Positions 32,782 through 43,183 are shown, counted from the stretch's first letter. The stretch is DNA of 64,000 nt from Lachnospiraceae bacterium (GCA_017473115.1 JAFUNC010000004.1:1-64000); one strand, 5' to 3'. Notes: generated from the sequence alone by a model not told the origin. Numbers and translations are program-made.

Positions 32782-34704
32782 ATGGCAAAGAAAGTGACTT
32801 ATGATTCAAGTGCAATTACCGTCTTGGAAGGTCTGGAAGCGGTACGTGAACGCCCCGGTATGTATATTGGTAGTGTGTCCACGAAAGGCTTAAATCATTT
32901 GATATATGAAATCGTAGATAACTCCGTGGATGAGCATATGGCAGGTTTTTGCGATCGTATTACGGTTACCTTGGAAGCGGACGGTTCGGCAACGGTGTCG
33001 GATAACGGACGTGGTATTCCGGTGGATATGCATGAGAAGGGAATCAGTGCGGAACGTCTTGTATTTACAACCCTTCACGCCGGCGGTAAGTTTAATAACA
33101 ATATTTATAAAAATTCCGGTGGTTTGCACGGTGTTGGTTCTTCGGTTGTCAATGCATTGTCAAAGCAGATGAAGGTTACCATTAAACGTGACGGACATGT
33201 GTATGAGGACTTTTATGAAAAGGGTATTCCTACCCTGGAACTGGATAACGGTGAACTCCCTTCCGTAGGAAGAACGAAAGAAACCGGAACAACCGTAAAT
33301 TTTACGCCGGATGATACGATTTTTGAAAAGACACGTTTTAAGGCGGAAGATATTAAGAGCCGTCTTCATGAGACTGCATATTTGAATCCGAAACTTACGG
33401 TTGTCTTTGAGGATAAGCGTGACGGTTTGAATGAAGTGGTGGAATTCCACGAAGAAGAGGGTATTGTCGGCTTTGTCAAAGACTTAAACAAAGGCAAGGA
33501 AGCCATTCATGATGTGGTTTACTTCCAGGGAAGTTCCGAAGATATTATTGTGGAATGTGCATTCCAGTACGTGAATGAATTCCACGAGAATGTTTTAGGT
33601 TTTTGTAACAATATTTACAATGCTGAGGGCGGAACTCATATTACCGGATTTAAAACAATTTTTACAACTGTAATTAATTCATATGCGAGAACTTTAAATA
33701 TTTTAAAAGAAAAAGATGTGAACTTTACAGGGCCTGAAGTACGTAGTGGTATGGTTGCTATTGTGAGCATCAAGCATCCTACACCGAGATTCGAAGGTCA
33801 GACCAAGACAAAATTGGATAATCAGGATGCGTCAAAAGCGGTATCTAAGGTGGGCGGCGACGAATTGGTGCTTTATTTTGACCGTAATTTGGAGTGCTTG
33901 AAAGGTGTTATCGGATGCGCCGAAAAGGCTGCGAAAATCCGTAAAGCGGAAGAAAAAGCGAAGACTAATATGCTTTCCAAACAGAAGTTTTCTTTTGATT
34001 CCAATGGTAAATTGGCAAATTGTGAATCGAAAGATGCTTCTAAATGCGAAATTTTTATCGTAGAAGGTGATTCCGCGGGTGGCAGTGCCAAAACGGCAAG
34101 AGATCGTAAGTATCAGGCAATCCTTCCAATCCGCGGTAAGATTTTGAATGTTGAAAAGGCAAGTATGGACAAAGTACTTGGTAATGCGGAAATTAAGACT
34201 ATGATTAATGCATTCGGTTGCGGTTTTTCGGAAGGCTACGGTAATGATTTTGATATTACTAAACTTCGCTACGATAAAATTATTATTATGGCTGATGCGG
34301 ACGTGGACGGTGCCCATATCAGTACGCTTTTATTGACATTATTTTATCGTTTTATGCCGGAATTGATTCAGGAAGGGCATGTATATATTGCTATGCCGCC
34401 TCTCTATAAAGCAATCCCGTCCAAGGGTGAAGAAGAGTATCTGTATGATGATTATGCCCTTACGCAATATCGTAAAAAACACAAGGGACCTTTTACCTTA
34501 CAGCGCTACAAAGGTCTTGGTGAAATGGATGCAGAACAGTTATGGGAGACCACATTGAATCCGGAAACCCGTAACCTGAAACTAGTTCAGATTGAAGACG
34601 CCGGAATGGCAAACCGCATGACGGAATTGCTTATGGGTACGGAAGTTCCTCCTCGTAAGGCGTTTATCTACGAGCATGCAAATGATGCGGAATTGGATGT
34701 TTAA
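32782..34704 (+). CDS. Type IIA DNA topoisomerase subunit B (gyrase/topoisomerase IV)
   Basis: A 640-residue protein with GGTGGGAG before the ATG. The GHKL ATPase domain (1-220) has EIVDNSVDEH, DNGRGIP and HGVGSSVVNAL. The transducer follows, then the TOPRIM region with IVEGDSAGGSAK and IIIMADADVDGAH, and a C-terminal PLYK/QRYKGLGEMD segment. The length and motifs fit both GyrB and ParE. The pair is not beside dnaA/recF here, as gyrBA often is in Firmicutes, so topoisomerase IV or a second gyrase-like enzyme is possible. It pairs with the A subunit 78 bases downstream. Confidence 0.9.
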   Translation: MAKKVTYDSSAITVLEGLEAVRERPGMYIGSVSTKGLNHLIYEIVDNSVDEHMAGFCDRITVTLEADGSATVSDNGRGIPVDMHEKGISAERLVFTTLHAGGKFNNNIYKNSGGLHGVGSSVVNALSKQMKVTIKRDGHVYEDFYEKGIPTLELDNGELPSVGRTKETGTTVNFTPDDTIFEKTRFKAEDIKSRLHETAYLNPKLTVVFEDKRDGLNEVVEFHEEEGIVGFVKDLNKGKEAIHDVVYFQGSSEDIIVECAFQYVNEFHENVLGFCNNIYNAEGGTHITGFKTIFTTVINSYARTLNILKEKDVNFTGPEVRSGMVAIVSIKHPTPRFEGQTKTKLDNQDASKAVSKVGGDELVLYFDRNLECLKGVIGCAEKAAKIRKAEEKAKTNMLSKQKFSFDSNGKLANCESKDASKCEIFIVEGDSAGGSAKTARDRKYQAILPIRGKILNVEKASMDKVLGNAEIKTMINAFGCGFSEGYGNDFDITKLRYDKIIIMADADVDGAHISTLLLTLFYRFMPELIQEGHVYIAMPPLYKAIPSKGEEEYLYDDYALTQYRKKHKGPFTLQRYKGLGEMDAEQLWETTLNPETRNLKLVQIEDAGMANRMTELLMGTEVPPRKAFIYEHANDAELDV

Positions 34705-34782
34705 GAATTTTAGAAGTACAAATAGTGGCAATTTATATAGATTGCCGAAATGATAGTTTTACAATAAGAATGGAGCTAATCA

Positions 34783-37020
34783 ATGGCTGAAAAGATAATC
34801 AAAACCGAATATTCCGAGGTGATGCAGAAGTCCTACATTGACTATGCCATGAGCGTTATTGTTGCCCGTGCGTTGCCTGATGTACGTGACGGTTTAAAAC
34901 CCGTTCAGAGACGTACGCTTTATGATATGCATGAACTCGGAATTAAATATGACAAACCTTATCGTAAAAGTGCCCGTATTGTAGGTGATACTATGGGTAA
35001 ATATCATCCTCACGGTGACAGTTCCATATACGATGCTTTGGTTGTTATGACTCAGGATTTTAAAAAGGGACTTCCTTTGGTGGATGGCCACGGTAACTTC
35101 GGTAATATCGAAGGTGATTCCGCTGCGGCAATGCGTTATACCGAAGCCCGCCTTCATAAAATCACCCAGGAAGCATTTCTTGCGGACTTGGACAAGGACG
35201 TGGTGGATTTTATCCCGAACTTTGATGAAACAGAGAAGGAACCCTCGGTTTTACCGGTTAAAATCCCGAATCTACTTGTAAACGGTGCAGAAGGTATTGC
35301 GGTTGGTATGGTAACCAGCATTCCGCCTCATAATCTTGCGGAAGTCATCGATGCTACCAAGGCATATATGAACAATCCCGATATTACCACAAGGGAATTG
35401 ATGAAATATGTGAAGGGACCTGATTTTCCTACCGGCGGTATCGTTATTAATCAGGATGATTTGCTTGAAATCTACGAAACAGGTGTGGGCAAGGTAAAAA
35501 TCCGCGGTAAAGTGGATGTGGAAAAGGGCAAGGGTGGCCATATTAACCTTGTGATTTCAGAGATTCCTTATACTATGATCGGTGCCAATATTTCCAAGTT
35601 TTTACAGGATGTTGCGGCATTATATGAGACCAAGAAAACAACGGATATTGTTGATATTACGAACCAGTCTTCCAAAGAAGGTATTCGTATTGTTATTGAA
35701 TTAAAGAAGGATACTGATGTCGAGAACTTCAAGAATATGCTTTATAAAAAGACCCGTCTTGAGGATACTTTTGGTGTTAATATGCTTGCAATTGCCGACG
35801 GAAAGCCTGAAACTTTAGGCTTAAAGCAGGTAATTAAGCATTGTGTGGATTTTAGTTATGAAGTAAATCATCGCAAATATACCAATCTTTTGGCCAAAGA
35901 GAATGAAAAGCGCGAGGTACAGGAAGGTTTAATTAAGGCATGTAACGTCATTGATTTGATTATTGAGATTTTACGCGGTTCCAAGGACCGTGCCATGGCA
36001 AAGAAGTGCCTTGTGGAAGGTATTACCGACGGCATTAAGTTTAAGTCCAAGGAATCTAAAATCATGGCACAGCAGTTGATGTTTAGCGAGCGTCAGGCAA
36101 ATGCCATTCTTGAAATGCGTTTATATAAGTTGATTGGTTTGGAAATCCAGGCTTTGATTGCGGAACATGACCAGACCATGGCGAATATTTATCGTTATGA
36201 GGATATTCTTGACAGTAAAAGTTCCATGACACAGGTAATCATTAAGGAACTTGAGGATTTCAAGAAAGAGTACGGCAGAGCACGCCGTACAGCAATTGAA
36301 AATGCTGCGGAAGCGGTTTATGAAGAAAAGAAACCGGAAGAAATGGATGTTTATGTTATGGTTGACCGCTTTGGATACGTTAAGAGCGTAGATAAGGCAA
36401 CCTATGAGCGTAACAAAGATACCATTGAAACTGAGAATAAGTATGTCTTTGTATGTAAAAATACCGGCAGAATGTGTATTTTTACGGACAAGGGACAGTT
36501 GTATACCATTAAAGTATCTGATATACCTTTCGGAAAACTCAGAGATAAAGGTGTTCCCATTGATAATATCAGCCCGTATTCTTCACAGAATGAGCGGATT
36601 CTTTGCGCTACAAGCCAGACAGAGTTAAATCTTTATCGTCTTGTATTCGTAACCAAGACTGCTATGGTAAAAGTGGTTGACGGCGGCGAATTTGATGTAG
36701 CTAAACGTTCCGTTGCAGCGACCAAACTTGCGGATGGCGACGAAGTGGTATGTGTGGAAGTGTTAAAAGAACAGCGCAATATGATTTTGATATCAAACGA
36801 TGGTTATTTCTTGCGCTTCCCGCTGGAAGAAATTCCGGAGAAGAAGAAGGCTGCCATCGGTGTTCGCGGTATGAAGTTAAACGGAAAGGCGTTGATTGAT
36901 CAGGTTCACTTCTCAAAGAATGCCGTAGAGAGCAGTATTGAATACAATGGTAAGAAGATTGAGTTGAATAAAATTAAACTTGGCAAGAGAGACAGCAAAG
37001 GTGTAAAAGTCAGAGTATAG
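34783..37020 (+). CDS. Type IIA DNA topoisomerase subunit A (gyrase/topoisomerase IV)
   Basis: A 745-residue protein; AATGGAGC precedes the ATG. The winged-helix/tower breakage-reunion domain has [13 protein letters not shown] with Ser80 and Asp84 (E. coli GyrA Ser83/Asp87 equivalents, both in the quinolone-sensitive state) and catalytic Tyr119 in AMRYTEARL. The C-terminal beta-pinwheel (about 520-745) has no clear QRRGGKG GyrA-box; the matching area reads [11 protein letters not shown]. Loss of that box is typical of ParC-type or relaxing enzymes. Gyrase versus topo IV is therefore left open. Confidence 0.9.
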   Translation: MAEKIIKTEYSEVMQKSYIDYAMSVIVARALPDVRDGLKPVQRRTLYDMHELGIKYDKPYRKSARIVGDTMGKYHPHGDSSIYDALVVMTQDFKKGLPLVDGHGNFGNIEGDSAAAMRYTEARLHKITQEAFLADLDKDVVDFIPNFDETEKEPSVLPVKIPNLLVNGAEGIAVGMVTSIPPHNLAEVIDATKAYMNNPDITTRELMKYVKGPDFPTGGIVINQDDLLEIYETGVGKVKIRGKVDVEKGKGGHINLVISEIPYTMIGANISKFLQDVAALYETKKTTDIVDITNQSSKEGIRIVIELKKDTDVENFKNMLYKKTRLEDTFGVNMLAIADGKPETLGLKQVIKHCVDFSYEVNHRKYTNLLAKENEKREVQEGLIKACNVIDLIIEILRGSKDRAMAKKCLVEGITDGIKFKSKESKIMAQQLMFSERQANAILEMRLYKLIGLEIQALIAEHDQTMANIYRYEDILDSKSSMTQVIIKELEDFKKEYGRARRTAIENAAEAVYEEKKPEEMDVYVMVDRFGYVKSVDKATYERNKDTIETENKYVFVCKNTGRMCIFTDKGQLYTIKVSDIPFGKLRDKGVPIDNISPYSSQNERILCATSQTELNLYRLVFVTKTAMVKVVDGGEFDVAKRSVAATKLADGDEVVCVEVLKEQRNMILISNDGYFLRFPLEEIPEKKKAAIGVRGMKLNGKALIDQVHFSKNAVESSIEYNGKKIELNKIKLGKRDSKGVKVRV

Positions 37021-37044
37021 TTCTATCTAAAAAAGGAATTTGTA

Positions 37045-38268
37045 ATGAAACGTAACATAGTATTGATTTTACTTATGATGATTGTATGTTGTATATGCTT
37101 TAGCGGATGTTTTTTTCTTCAGGGAAATTCGAATCATTCGAATAATAATTTGATTTCAAATAACAGTATTGAAGAAAATTCAGCCCAAAAAGCAGCGATA
37201 CAATATATAGAAGATAAATACGGTTTTACGCCATCTGTTCTTTGGGTTGAACTGGGGGATGTTTACGAGCGCGGAAAAAAAGATGCCATGGTCACAATGG
37301 AATATAACGGACGTGAATTTTTGGTTTATATTTATGATATTAATTTATCTCTTAACCCATATAATTATTGCGATAGTTATCAAAAAACAGATATTGAGAA
37401 CGCAGTAGCAGACCATGCGGCCGATGTTTTTGGTATAAGACCGTCTCAAGTAAATTTATATGTATATGAAGTTTATCCGGAGAGTTTTCATGCGGAGAAT
37501 ATGATGTTTTATTATGATCAATTTTATGATGGTAATAATGCATTTGATTTAATCAATGAATATAATTCTTTTGAATGTGTAATTCGTTTTGTTGGAGATG
37601 TGGATCTTGTACAAATTGCAGAAACGGATGATGATTTTTTTCATCGGGAAGGTATTGATTTGCTTTTTACATCACATGAAACAGAGGCAGATATGAATAC
37701 TTGTTACGCTAAAAGGTATGGTTATGAATATTATGAAACCTTTGAGGACTATGTTTATAATTGTGCTTTATATATGACCGGTGCGGTTGAATATATTCAT
37801 ACTTCTTTGAACGAAGAAATTTATGAGTACAAGTTATCAATCGGCCAGTGCGGTAATTTTTATTATTTATGTACCGGCAAAGACGTATCGGAATATACGG
37901 TATCAATTGCGCCGGATTATTTAACAGCAGATGATATCAATCAAGCGGATTGGGACGGATATGCGATGCTGAAAGATATTGGCACGGAAGCAATTTATGT
38001 AGACGGAGAGTTTGAGGAGGATAATATATTCTACATATATTATCCAATTGATAAATTACCTGTGGTACCAGCCTCTTTACCCAATCATGTTGTTGATTTA
38101 GAGCATGCTTTTACCGAGATAAAATATAATAATGACAGATATTATCAACTCAATGAATTAAATAGCGGAAGAAATGATATTGGTATGTATGCTGTTTTTA
38201 ATTCAGAATTAACAGGCAATAAAGATAACTCATTTCGATTTATGTTTTTAGAAAATAGGTGGAATTAG
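37045..38268 (+). CDS. Predicted lipoprotein of unknown function (407 aa)
   Basis: AAAAGGAA precedes the ATG. It has a type II signal peptide with KRN, a hydrophobic core and lipobox CFSGC (lipidated Cys27), then an Asn/Ser-rich linker (about 32-48). The mature region is acidic and very aromatic (many Y, D, E, F). The gene is visibly AT-rich relative to the topoisomerase genes. It ends 11 bases before rsmD, so it is probably in the same transcript. No family recognised; a surface-anchored role is the only safe statement. Confidence 0.7.
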   Translation: MKRNIVLILLMMIVCCICFSGCFFLQGNSNHSNNNLISNNSIEENSAQKAAIQYIEDKYGFTPSVLWVELGDVYERGKKDAMVTMEYNGREFLVYIYDINLSLNPYNYCDSYQKTDIENAVADHAADVFGIRPSQVNLYVYEVYPESFHAENMMFYYDQFYDGNNAFDLINEYNSFECVIRFVGDVDLVQIAETDDDFFHREGIDLLFTSHETEADMNTCYAKRYGYEYYETFEDYVYNCALYMTGAVEYIHTSLNEEIYEYKLSIGQCGNFYYLCTGKDVSEYTVSIAPDYLTADDINQADWDGYAMLKDIGTEAIYVDGEFEEDNIFYIYYPIDKLPVVPASLPNHVVDLEHAFTEIKYNNDRYYQLNELNSGRNDIGMYAVFNSELTGNKDNSFRFMFLENRWN

Positions 38269-38279
38269 GAAGTGAACTT

Positions 38280-38828
38280 ATGAGAGTAATAGCAGGTTCG
38301 GCGAGAAGTCTTCAATTAAAGACTCCGCCCGGCAATCATACAAGACCTACAACGGATAAGTATAAAGAGACGTTGTTTAATGTATTACAGTCCGATTTGG
38401 GCGGTGCAGTGTTCGTTGACCTTTACAGCGGAAGCGGCGGAATCGGCATTGAAGCCTTAAGCCGCGGCGCGAAAAAAGCGTATTTTGTAGAGAATAATAC
38501 TGCAGCACATAAATGTATTATTGATAATCTGAATCATACTAAATTAATAGAGAAAGCTACTGTTTTGAAGCAGGACGTGCTTTTTGCCCTGCAAAATTCC
38601 ATAAATGAGACGGTGGATGTGATTTTTATGGATCCTCCTTATGTGGAACATGCAGAGGTACAGGTGTTACAGTTCCTGGCCAACTGGAAGTATTTGAATG
38701 AAGATTCGATTATCGTGGTAGAATGTGATTTGGAGGCTGATTTTGATTTTGCGGAAGATATCGGTCTTGAAGTATATAAAATCAAAGAATATAAAACATG
38801 TCAGCATGTGTTTATCAGGAGGAAATAA
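38280..38828 (+). CDS. rsmD: 16S rRNA (guanine(966)-N2)-methyltransferase RsmD
   Basis: A 182-residue protein; the start at 38280 ([10 protein letters not shown]) follows AGGAAGTG and gives the family-typical N-terminus, while the frame opens seven codons earlier. Visible motifs: [19 protein letters not shown]-binding [18 protein letters not shown] and catalytic DPPY. It methylates G966 of 16S rRNA during 30S assembly. It is followed two bases later by coaD, the conserved ylbH-ylbI order of Firmicutes. Confidence 0.94.
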   Translation: MRVIAGSARSLQLKTPPGNHTRPTTDKYKETLFNVLQSDLGGAVFVDLYSGSGGIGIEALSRGAKKAYFVENNTAAHKCIIDNLNHTKLIEKATVLKQDVLFALQNSINETVDVIFMDPPYVEHAEVQVLQFLANWKYLNEDSIIVVECDLEADFDFAEDIGLEVYKIKEYKTCQHVFIRRK

Positions 38829-38830
38829 AA

Positions 38831-39316
38831 ATGCGAGTCGCCATTTATCCCGGCAGTTTTGATCCGGTTACAAACGGTCATTTGGACATTATTAAGCGCG
38901 CGTCCGGCCTTTTCGACAAAATAATTGTAAGTGTTTTGAATAATAGCGCAAAAACTCCGTTGTTTTCTGTAGAAGAACGTGTTAAAATGCTAGAAGAGAC
39001 AACAAAGAATATTCCCAATGTTGAAGTGGATAGTTTTAGCGGTTTGACCAGTGAATATGCTAAGAGCAAGAACGTTAAAGTTTTGATTCGCGGACTTCGC
39101 GCGGTAACGGATTTTGATTATGAATTGCATTTGGCACAAACCAATTCCTTATTAACGGACGGGGAACTGGAAACTGTATTTTTGACAACAGATTTGGCAT
39201 ATTCGTTCTTAAGTGCCAGCACGGTTCGTGAAATTGCAAGTTTTAATGGTGATATTTCAAAATGTGTGCCGGAGTATGTAGCAAATAAACTATACGAAAA
39301 ATATGGATATCAGTAA
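38831..39316 (+). CDS. coaD: Pantetheine-phosphate adenylyltransferase
   Basis: A 161-residue protein; ATG at 38831 follows CAGGAGG located in the end of rsmD. The nucleotidyltransferase motif is [10 protein letters not shown] (T/HxGH type), the second motif is [12 protein letters not shown], and [13 protein letters not shown] is also present. It converts 4'-phosphopantetheine and ATP to dephospho-CoA, the penultimate step of coenzyme A synthesis. It is coupled to rsmD. Confidence 0.96.
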   Translation: MRVAIYPGSFDPVTNGHLDIIKRASGLFDKIIVSVLNNSAKTPLFSVEERVKMLEETTKNIPNVEVDSFSGLTSEYAKSKNVKVLIRGLRAVTDFDYELHLAQTNSLLTDGELETVFLTTDLAYSFLSASTVREIASFNGDISKCVPEYVANKLYEKYGYQ

Positions 39317-39334
39317 AAGAGGGAGATAAAAGAG

Positions 39335-39964
39335 ATGGTAAGTAAAATTGAGCAGTTAATTGATGAACTTCAGCAGTGCGTAGACGAAGCAAAAACAAAA
39401 TTCATGGATTCTTCCAAGATTATTGTAGATAAAGAAGAAATCGAAGGTATCATTGATGCCTTACGTAAGCAGACACCGGAAGAAATTAATCAGTTACGTA
39501 AGATTATTGCAAATAAAGATGCCATTATGAATGATGCCAAAGCGAAGGCAGAGGCACTTATCAATGATGCAAGTAATAAGACGAATCAGTTGTTAAGTGA
39601 GCATCAGATTATGCTCCAGGCATATGCACAGGCAGATGAAGTAGTTGCCTGCGCTACATATCAGGCTCAGGAAATTATTGACAAAGCTACCATCGAAGCA
39701 AACCAGGTAAGAGATTCTGCAATTCAGTATACCGATGATATGCTTGCAAACATTGAGCAGATTCTTGTATCTTCTATTGACTCAAACAATGCAAGATATC
39801 AGGATTTGCAGAATTCATTAAATCACTATTATCAGATTGTAAAAGCAAATCGTGATGATTTACAACCTGCGGCATCCGGCGGAAACGGTGATGAAGCATC
39901 TGTCGGAAGCAACCCTCAGGTAACTGAATCAACTACCGGAGAAATTAATTTGGATATGTTATAA
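39335..39964 (+). CDS. Coiled-coil protein (DivIVA/V-ATPase-E-like repeats), function unknown
   Basis: A 209-residue protein with GAGGGAG before the ATG. Residues 1-170 are almost entirely helical with Ala/Gln/Glu/Lys heptads (NDAKAKAEALINDASNK and the similar IIDKATIEANQVRDSA). This resembles the stalk-like coiled coils of DivIVA and ATP synthase b/E proteins. Residues 175-209 are a Gly/Ser/Thr-rich disordered tail. It follows coaD by 18 bases and is closed by a terminator, so it belongs to the rsmD-coaD transcript. In Lachnospiraceae this neighbour of coaD is, I believe, common. No function assigned. Confidence 0.7.
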   Translation: MVSKIEQLIDELQQCVDEAKTKFMDSSKIIVDKEEIEGIIDALRKQTPEEINQLRKIIANKDAIMNDAKAKAEALINDASNKTNQLLSEHQIMLQAYAQADEVVACATYQAQEIIDKATIEANQVRDSAIQYTDDMLANIEQILVSSIDSNNARYQDLQNSLNHYYQIVKANRDDLQPAASGGNGDEASVGSNPQVTESTTGEINLDML

Positions 39965-39977
39965 GATAAGTGGAAAG

Positions 39978-40012
39978 TACCGGTTTCTTAAAAGGAAGGA
40001 ACCGGTATTTTT
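39978..40012 (+). terminator. Rho-independent terminator of the rsmD-coaD operon
   Basis: Arms TACCGGTTTCTT (39978-39989) and AAGGAACCGGTA (39996-40007) pair with one G-U around AAAAGG, followed by five T. Confidence 0.9.
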
Positions 40013-40079
40013 ATGATTATAAAAATGGATACAGATAATGAATCCGGAAAGAAAAAAGATTAGAACAGGAATTTAATAG

Positions 40080-41351
40080 ATGTATAAAAAGTTTTGGATC
40101 TCTGTGACTTTTTTGATATTACTGTGTTTATGTCTATGGGTTCAATTGGATATTACGGCAGAAGCCAAAAGAGATGTCATAATTGTGATTGATCCCGGGC
40201 ATGGCGGCACTAATATGGGAGCAAGATACAATGGAGTCATAGAAAAAGAGGCAACCATGAAAGTTGCCGTTGCAATGAAAGAAGAATTAGAGAAATATGA
40301 AGGTGTTGTCGTTTATTTGACAAGAACCGGAGACGAAAGCATTGAATTATTGGACCGCGCCAAATTTGCAAGAGATATGAAAGCGGACATCGTCTTAAGC
40401 CTTCATTTTAATATGTCGGAGGCTCATGATTTGCGCGGTAGCGAAATGTGGATTTCTTCCACAGGAGGATTGAAACAGGAAGCCGAGCATTTTGCAAAGA
40501 TTGAACAGATGTTATTAAAGGAGTATGGCATTGCTAAACGTGGCTGTTTTACCAGATTAAATGATGAAGGTACAGATTATTACGGCATTATTCGTGAAAG
40601 TGCTGATTTTCAGATTCCGGCAGTGATTGTGGAACATTGTTATCTGGACAGGGCGGAAGAATATGCTTTTTATGATACGGATGCAGCCTTGGACAGACTG
40701 GGACGCATTGATGCTACGGCAGTTGCCATGGCCTATAAATTATCTTCTGAAGAATTGGGGGTAGATTACTCCAGACATTATGTGTCGAATACCAAATTGC
40801 CGGAGCATTTATTGACAGAAGATGTTACACCGCCTTCGGAAGTATCCCTTGATATTGTTGACTATAATGAAAATAATCATCAATTGAGTTTGCATCTTAA
40901 GGTTGCTGAAGAAGAAAGTACTATGGTGTATTATCAGTATTCCTTTAACGGTGGTAAAACGTTCTCAAATAAGTTACCGTTTTATACCAATCATGAAGTG
41001 GATTTTGTAACCCAAGCGTATCCTTCAACTGATAATAGTTTTGTTGTACGAGCCTATAATGCATACGGCTTATATACAGACAGTGAAGTTTATGATTTGA
41101 ATGAACTTTTATTCCCTTATGATGGTCCGGTACTTCGTGAGGAAGATATTGTTACCGAATTTATTACAAGTGTTTTAGATGATATTGAAACATTTGCCGA
41201 CGAATTACCGCCGGAAATTAAAAGTGCGGCAACAATTGTGCTTATTGTGGGCAGTATTTGGGGAATTGTGACGGTAATTGTTTTATTTATGCAACAGCGC
41301 TCCAAACATAAAATTGTCGAAGAATATCAGTCAGAAGCCAAAGGAGCGTAA
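40080..41351 (+). CDS. N-acetylmuramoyl-L-alanine amidase (Amidase_3) with C-terminal membrane anchor
   Basis: A 423-residue exported enzyme; AGGAAT precedes the ATG. An N-terminal hydrophobic signal/anchor (about 5-25) is followed by the Amidase_3 domain (30-225) with zinc ligands His41 (DPGHGG), Glu55 and His109 (SLHFN), and the catalytic Glu in VIVEHCYLD. A beta-rich region with YQYSFNGGKTFSNK (about 265-335, Ig-like) and a second membrane segment (about 382-407) with a basic tail follow. It cleaves the lactyl-L-Ala bond of peptidoglycan. The last 65 bases overlap the convergent ylbJ gene. Confidence 0.9.
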   Translation: MYKKFWISVTFLILLCLCLWVQLDITAEAKRDVIIVIDPGHGGTNMGARYNGVIEKEATMKVAVAMKEELEKYEGVVVYLTRTGDESIELLDRAKFARDMKADIVLSLHFNMSEAHDLRGSEMWISSTGGLKQEAEHFAKIEQMLLKEYGIAKRGCFTRLNDEGTDYYGIIRESADFQIPAVIVEHCYLDRAEEYAFYDTDAALDRLGRIDATAVAMAYKLSSEELGVDYSRHYVSNTKLPEHLLTEDVTPPSEVSLDIVDYNENNHQLSLHLKVAEEESTMVYYQYSFNGGKTFSNKLPFYTNHEVDFVTQAYPSTDNSFVVRAYNAYGLYTDSEVYDLNELLFPYDGPVLREEDIVTEFITSVLDDIETFADELPPEIKSAATIVLIVGSIWGIVTVIVLFMQQRSKHKIVEEYQSEAKGA

Positions 41352-42279
41352 CAATCAGCCAAATAAGCCATTGTATGCTTTTATGAAGAAGATATTTTAA
41401 TATATTACATCGGGTGGATGATAAAATTCCGACAGTTTGACATAAACAGGATAAACCTCCAACAGTTAAAAAGGGAACCAGCAATAAAGATGTCATTTTC
41501 AGCCCATATTCATATAAGTCTTTTGTCATAAAAAGTGCTCCGTTTACTTCTAATAACCAGGATAAAATGGCGGATACAAGAATGTTATCTTTGCAATAAT
41601 GCATGGGTAGGAAACGAAGCATATTAAAGAAAATCATGCAGGCACCCAGAAGTAATGATGCACTAACGGCTTGGTTGAGAGAATCGGTAAAAGCAATTGT
41701 GAAAGTTGTAGTGTCTTGTTGTGTAGGTGTGATGTGTTTCTTAACGGATTGTTCCGGTGTTTTTACCTGAAATGCTTTGCGAAAAAAGGTGTAACGCAGA
41801 AAAAGTCCGTATAATAACGGAATACCGTACATGCCAAAAAGCAGAATTTTGTGATATTCACTTTCAAAAATCGGCAATACAAGACTGCAAAAGAAAACAG
41901 GCCCGATATTATTACAAAAAGACAACAGGTAATCTGCCTGTTTTAAAGTGATTTTATCTTGTGTAAGCAAATCTTTTATAATGACCGCTCCCATGGGATA
42001 ACCGCATAGGAAGCCCATAAGGATAGCATATTCGCAGTAAATATTGGTGCGAAAAATTTTATACATGACAGGGTGCAAAAATGCAAGAATGGATGGCGCA
42101 AGGTCTAATCGTATAATAAGTCCCGACAGTACCATAAAAGGAAAAAGTGCCGGTATCATATTATTAAACCACAACGTAAGTCCGGTGGCAGCATAAGACA
42201 TTGCTTCCCCGGGAAACACTAAAATTTCAATGATTATTGTTATAATAATTACAGATAAGATGATTTTTTTATAATTCAT
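41287..42279 (-). CDS. ylbJ: YlbJ-family sporulation integral membrane protein
   Basis: A 330-residue polytopic protein on the minus strand with eight or more hydrophobic segments. NNMIPALFPFMVLSG and MGFLCGYPMGAVIIKDL match the YlbJ/nucleoside-recognition (Gate) domain family. In Bacillus YlbJ is needed for spore cortex or dipicolinate handling and is encoded near coaD (ylbI), as here. No clear ribosome site lies before the ATG at 42279 (ATAAAAAACC), so the start is uncertain. The 3' end overlaps the amidase gene by 65 bases. It is not proof that the strain sporulates. Confidence 0.85.
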   Translation of the reverse strand: MNYKKIILSVIIITIIIEILVFPGEAMSYAATGLTLWFNNMIPALFPFMVLSGLIIRLDLAPSILAFLHPVMYKIFRTNIYCEYAILMGFLCGYPMGAVIIKDLLTQDKITLKQADYLLSFCNNIGPVFFCSLVLPIFESEYHKILLFGMYGIPLLYGLFLRYTFFRKAFQVKTPEQSVKKHITPTQQDTTTFTIAFTDSLNQAVSASLLLGACMIFFNMLRFLPMHYCKDNILVSAILSWLLEVNGALFMTKDLYEYGLKMTSLLLVPFLTVGGLSCLCQTVGILSSTRCNILKYLLHKSIQWLIWLIVTLLWLLTDILRQFYVWSAVA

Positions 42280-42401
42280 GGTTTTTTATTTTAGTTTATG
42301 AGTGATAAAAGCTTCGAAGAACATGTTTTTATGGTGAAGTAGACCCCGTATGTGATATTGTATTTTAAATGTTAAAGACAATAAAGGAAATGGAGAAAGA
42401 G

Positions 42402-43121
42402 TTGAGGCTGGATAAATTTTTGGGCAATGCCGGAGTGGGAAGTCGCAGTCAGGTAAAAGTTTTAATCAAAAAAGGCTTGGTCACTATAAATGATTGCAAA
42501 GCACGAAGTGGTGACGAAGTGATTGATGAAACAAAAGATGTGATTGTATGCCGAGGAAAACGAATTGAATTAATAAAATATCGCTATATAATGCTTTATA
42601 AACCGGCAGGTGTGGTTTCTGCCACGGAAGATAATCTTGACAAAACGGTTTTGGATTGTTTGGCAAAGGAAGACAGAAAAGATTTGTTTCCGGTGGGACG
42701 TTTGGATAAAGATACTACCGGTTTATTGCTTTTGACAAATGACGGTGAGTTGTCTCATAATCTTTTGTCGCCAAGGAAGCACGTGGATAAAACCTATTAT
42801 GTGACCTGTGAAACAAATGTAACACATACTCAAATGGAACATTTGCGTCAGGGTGTGGATATCGGGGATGATAAAATGACACTACCTGCGCTTGCAAGAG
42901 AAGGTAAAAAAGAAAACGAACTGTATTTAACCATTCGGGAAGGACGATTCCATCAGGTAAAACGTATGATGCAGGCTGTTGGAAATAAAGTAACCGAACT
43001 GAAGCGTTTGAGTATGGGCAGTCTGGTATTGGATCCGAATTTAAATCCCGGTGAATACCGGCCATTGACAGAGGCAGAATTAAAGGATTTAAAAGCAGGC
43101 AGTTTGAAAATGCCGGTTTAA
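42402..43121 (+). CDS. RsuA-type rRNA pseudouridine synthase
   Basis: A 239-residue protein if it starts at TTG 42402 (MRLDKFLGNAG), which has GGAG six bases upstream and gives the family's usual beginning; in-frame ATGs at 42369 and 42390 lack good sites and would add 11 or 4 residues. An S4 RNA-binding domain (1-55) precedes the synthase domain with catalytic Asp in GRLDKDTTGLLLLTNDG and the SPRKHVDKTY segment typical of RsuA, which modifies U516 of 16S rRNA. RluB/RluE-type specificity cannot be excluded. Confidence 0.87.
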   Translation: MRLDKFLGNAGVGSRSQVKVLIKKGLVTINDCKARSGDEVIDETKDVIVCRGKRIELIKYRYIMLYKPAGVVSATEDNLDKTVLDCLAKEDRKDLFPVGRLDKDTTGLLLLTNDGELSHNLLSPRKHVDKTYYVTCETNVTHTQMEHLRQGVDIGDDKMTLPALAREGKKENELYLTIREGRFHQVKRMMQAVGNKVTELKRLSMGSLVLDPNLNPGEYRPLTEAELKDLKAGSLKMPV

Positions 43122-43183
43122 ACTTATAAAAAAAGTTATTTTTAATCCACGAAAGTACAGATTTATTTGGAAAGAGTAAAAAA

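Noticed and set aside
42369-42401. ATG starts at 42369 or 42390 for the RsuA-like gene
   Set aside because: Neither has a usable ribosome site; TTG at 42402 does and gives the family's usual first residues.
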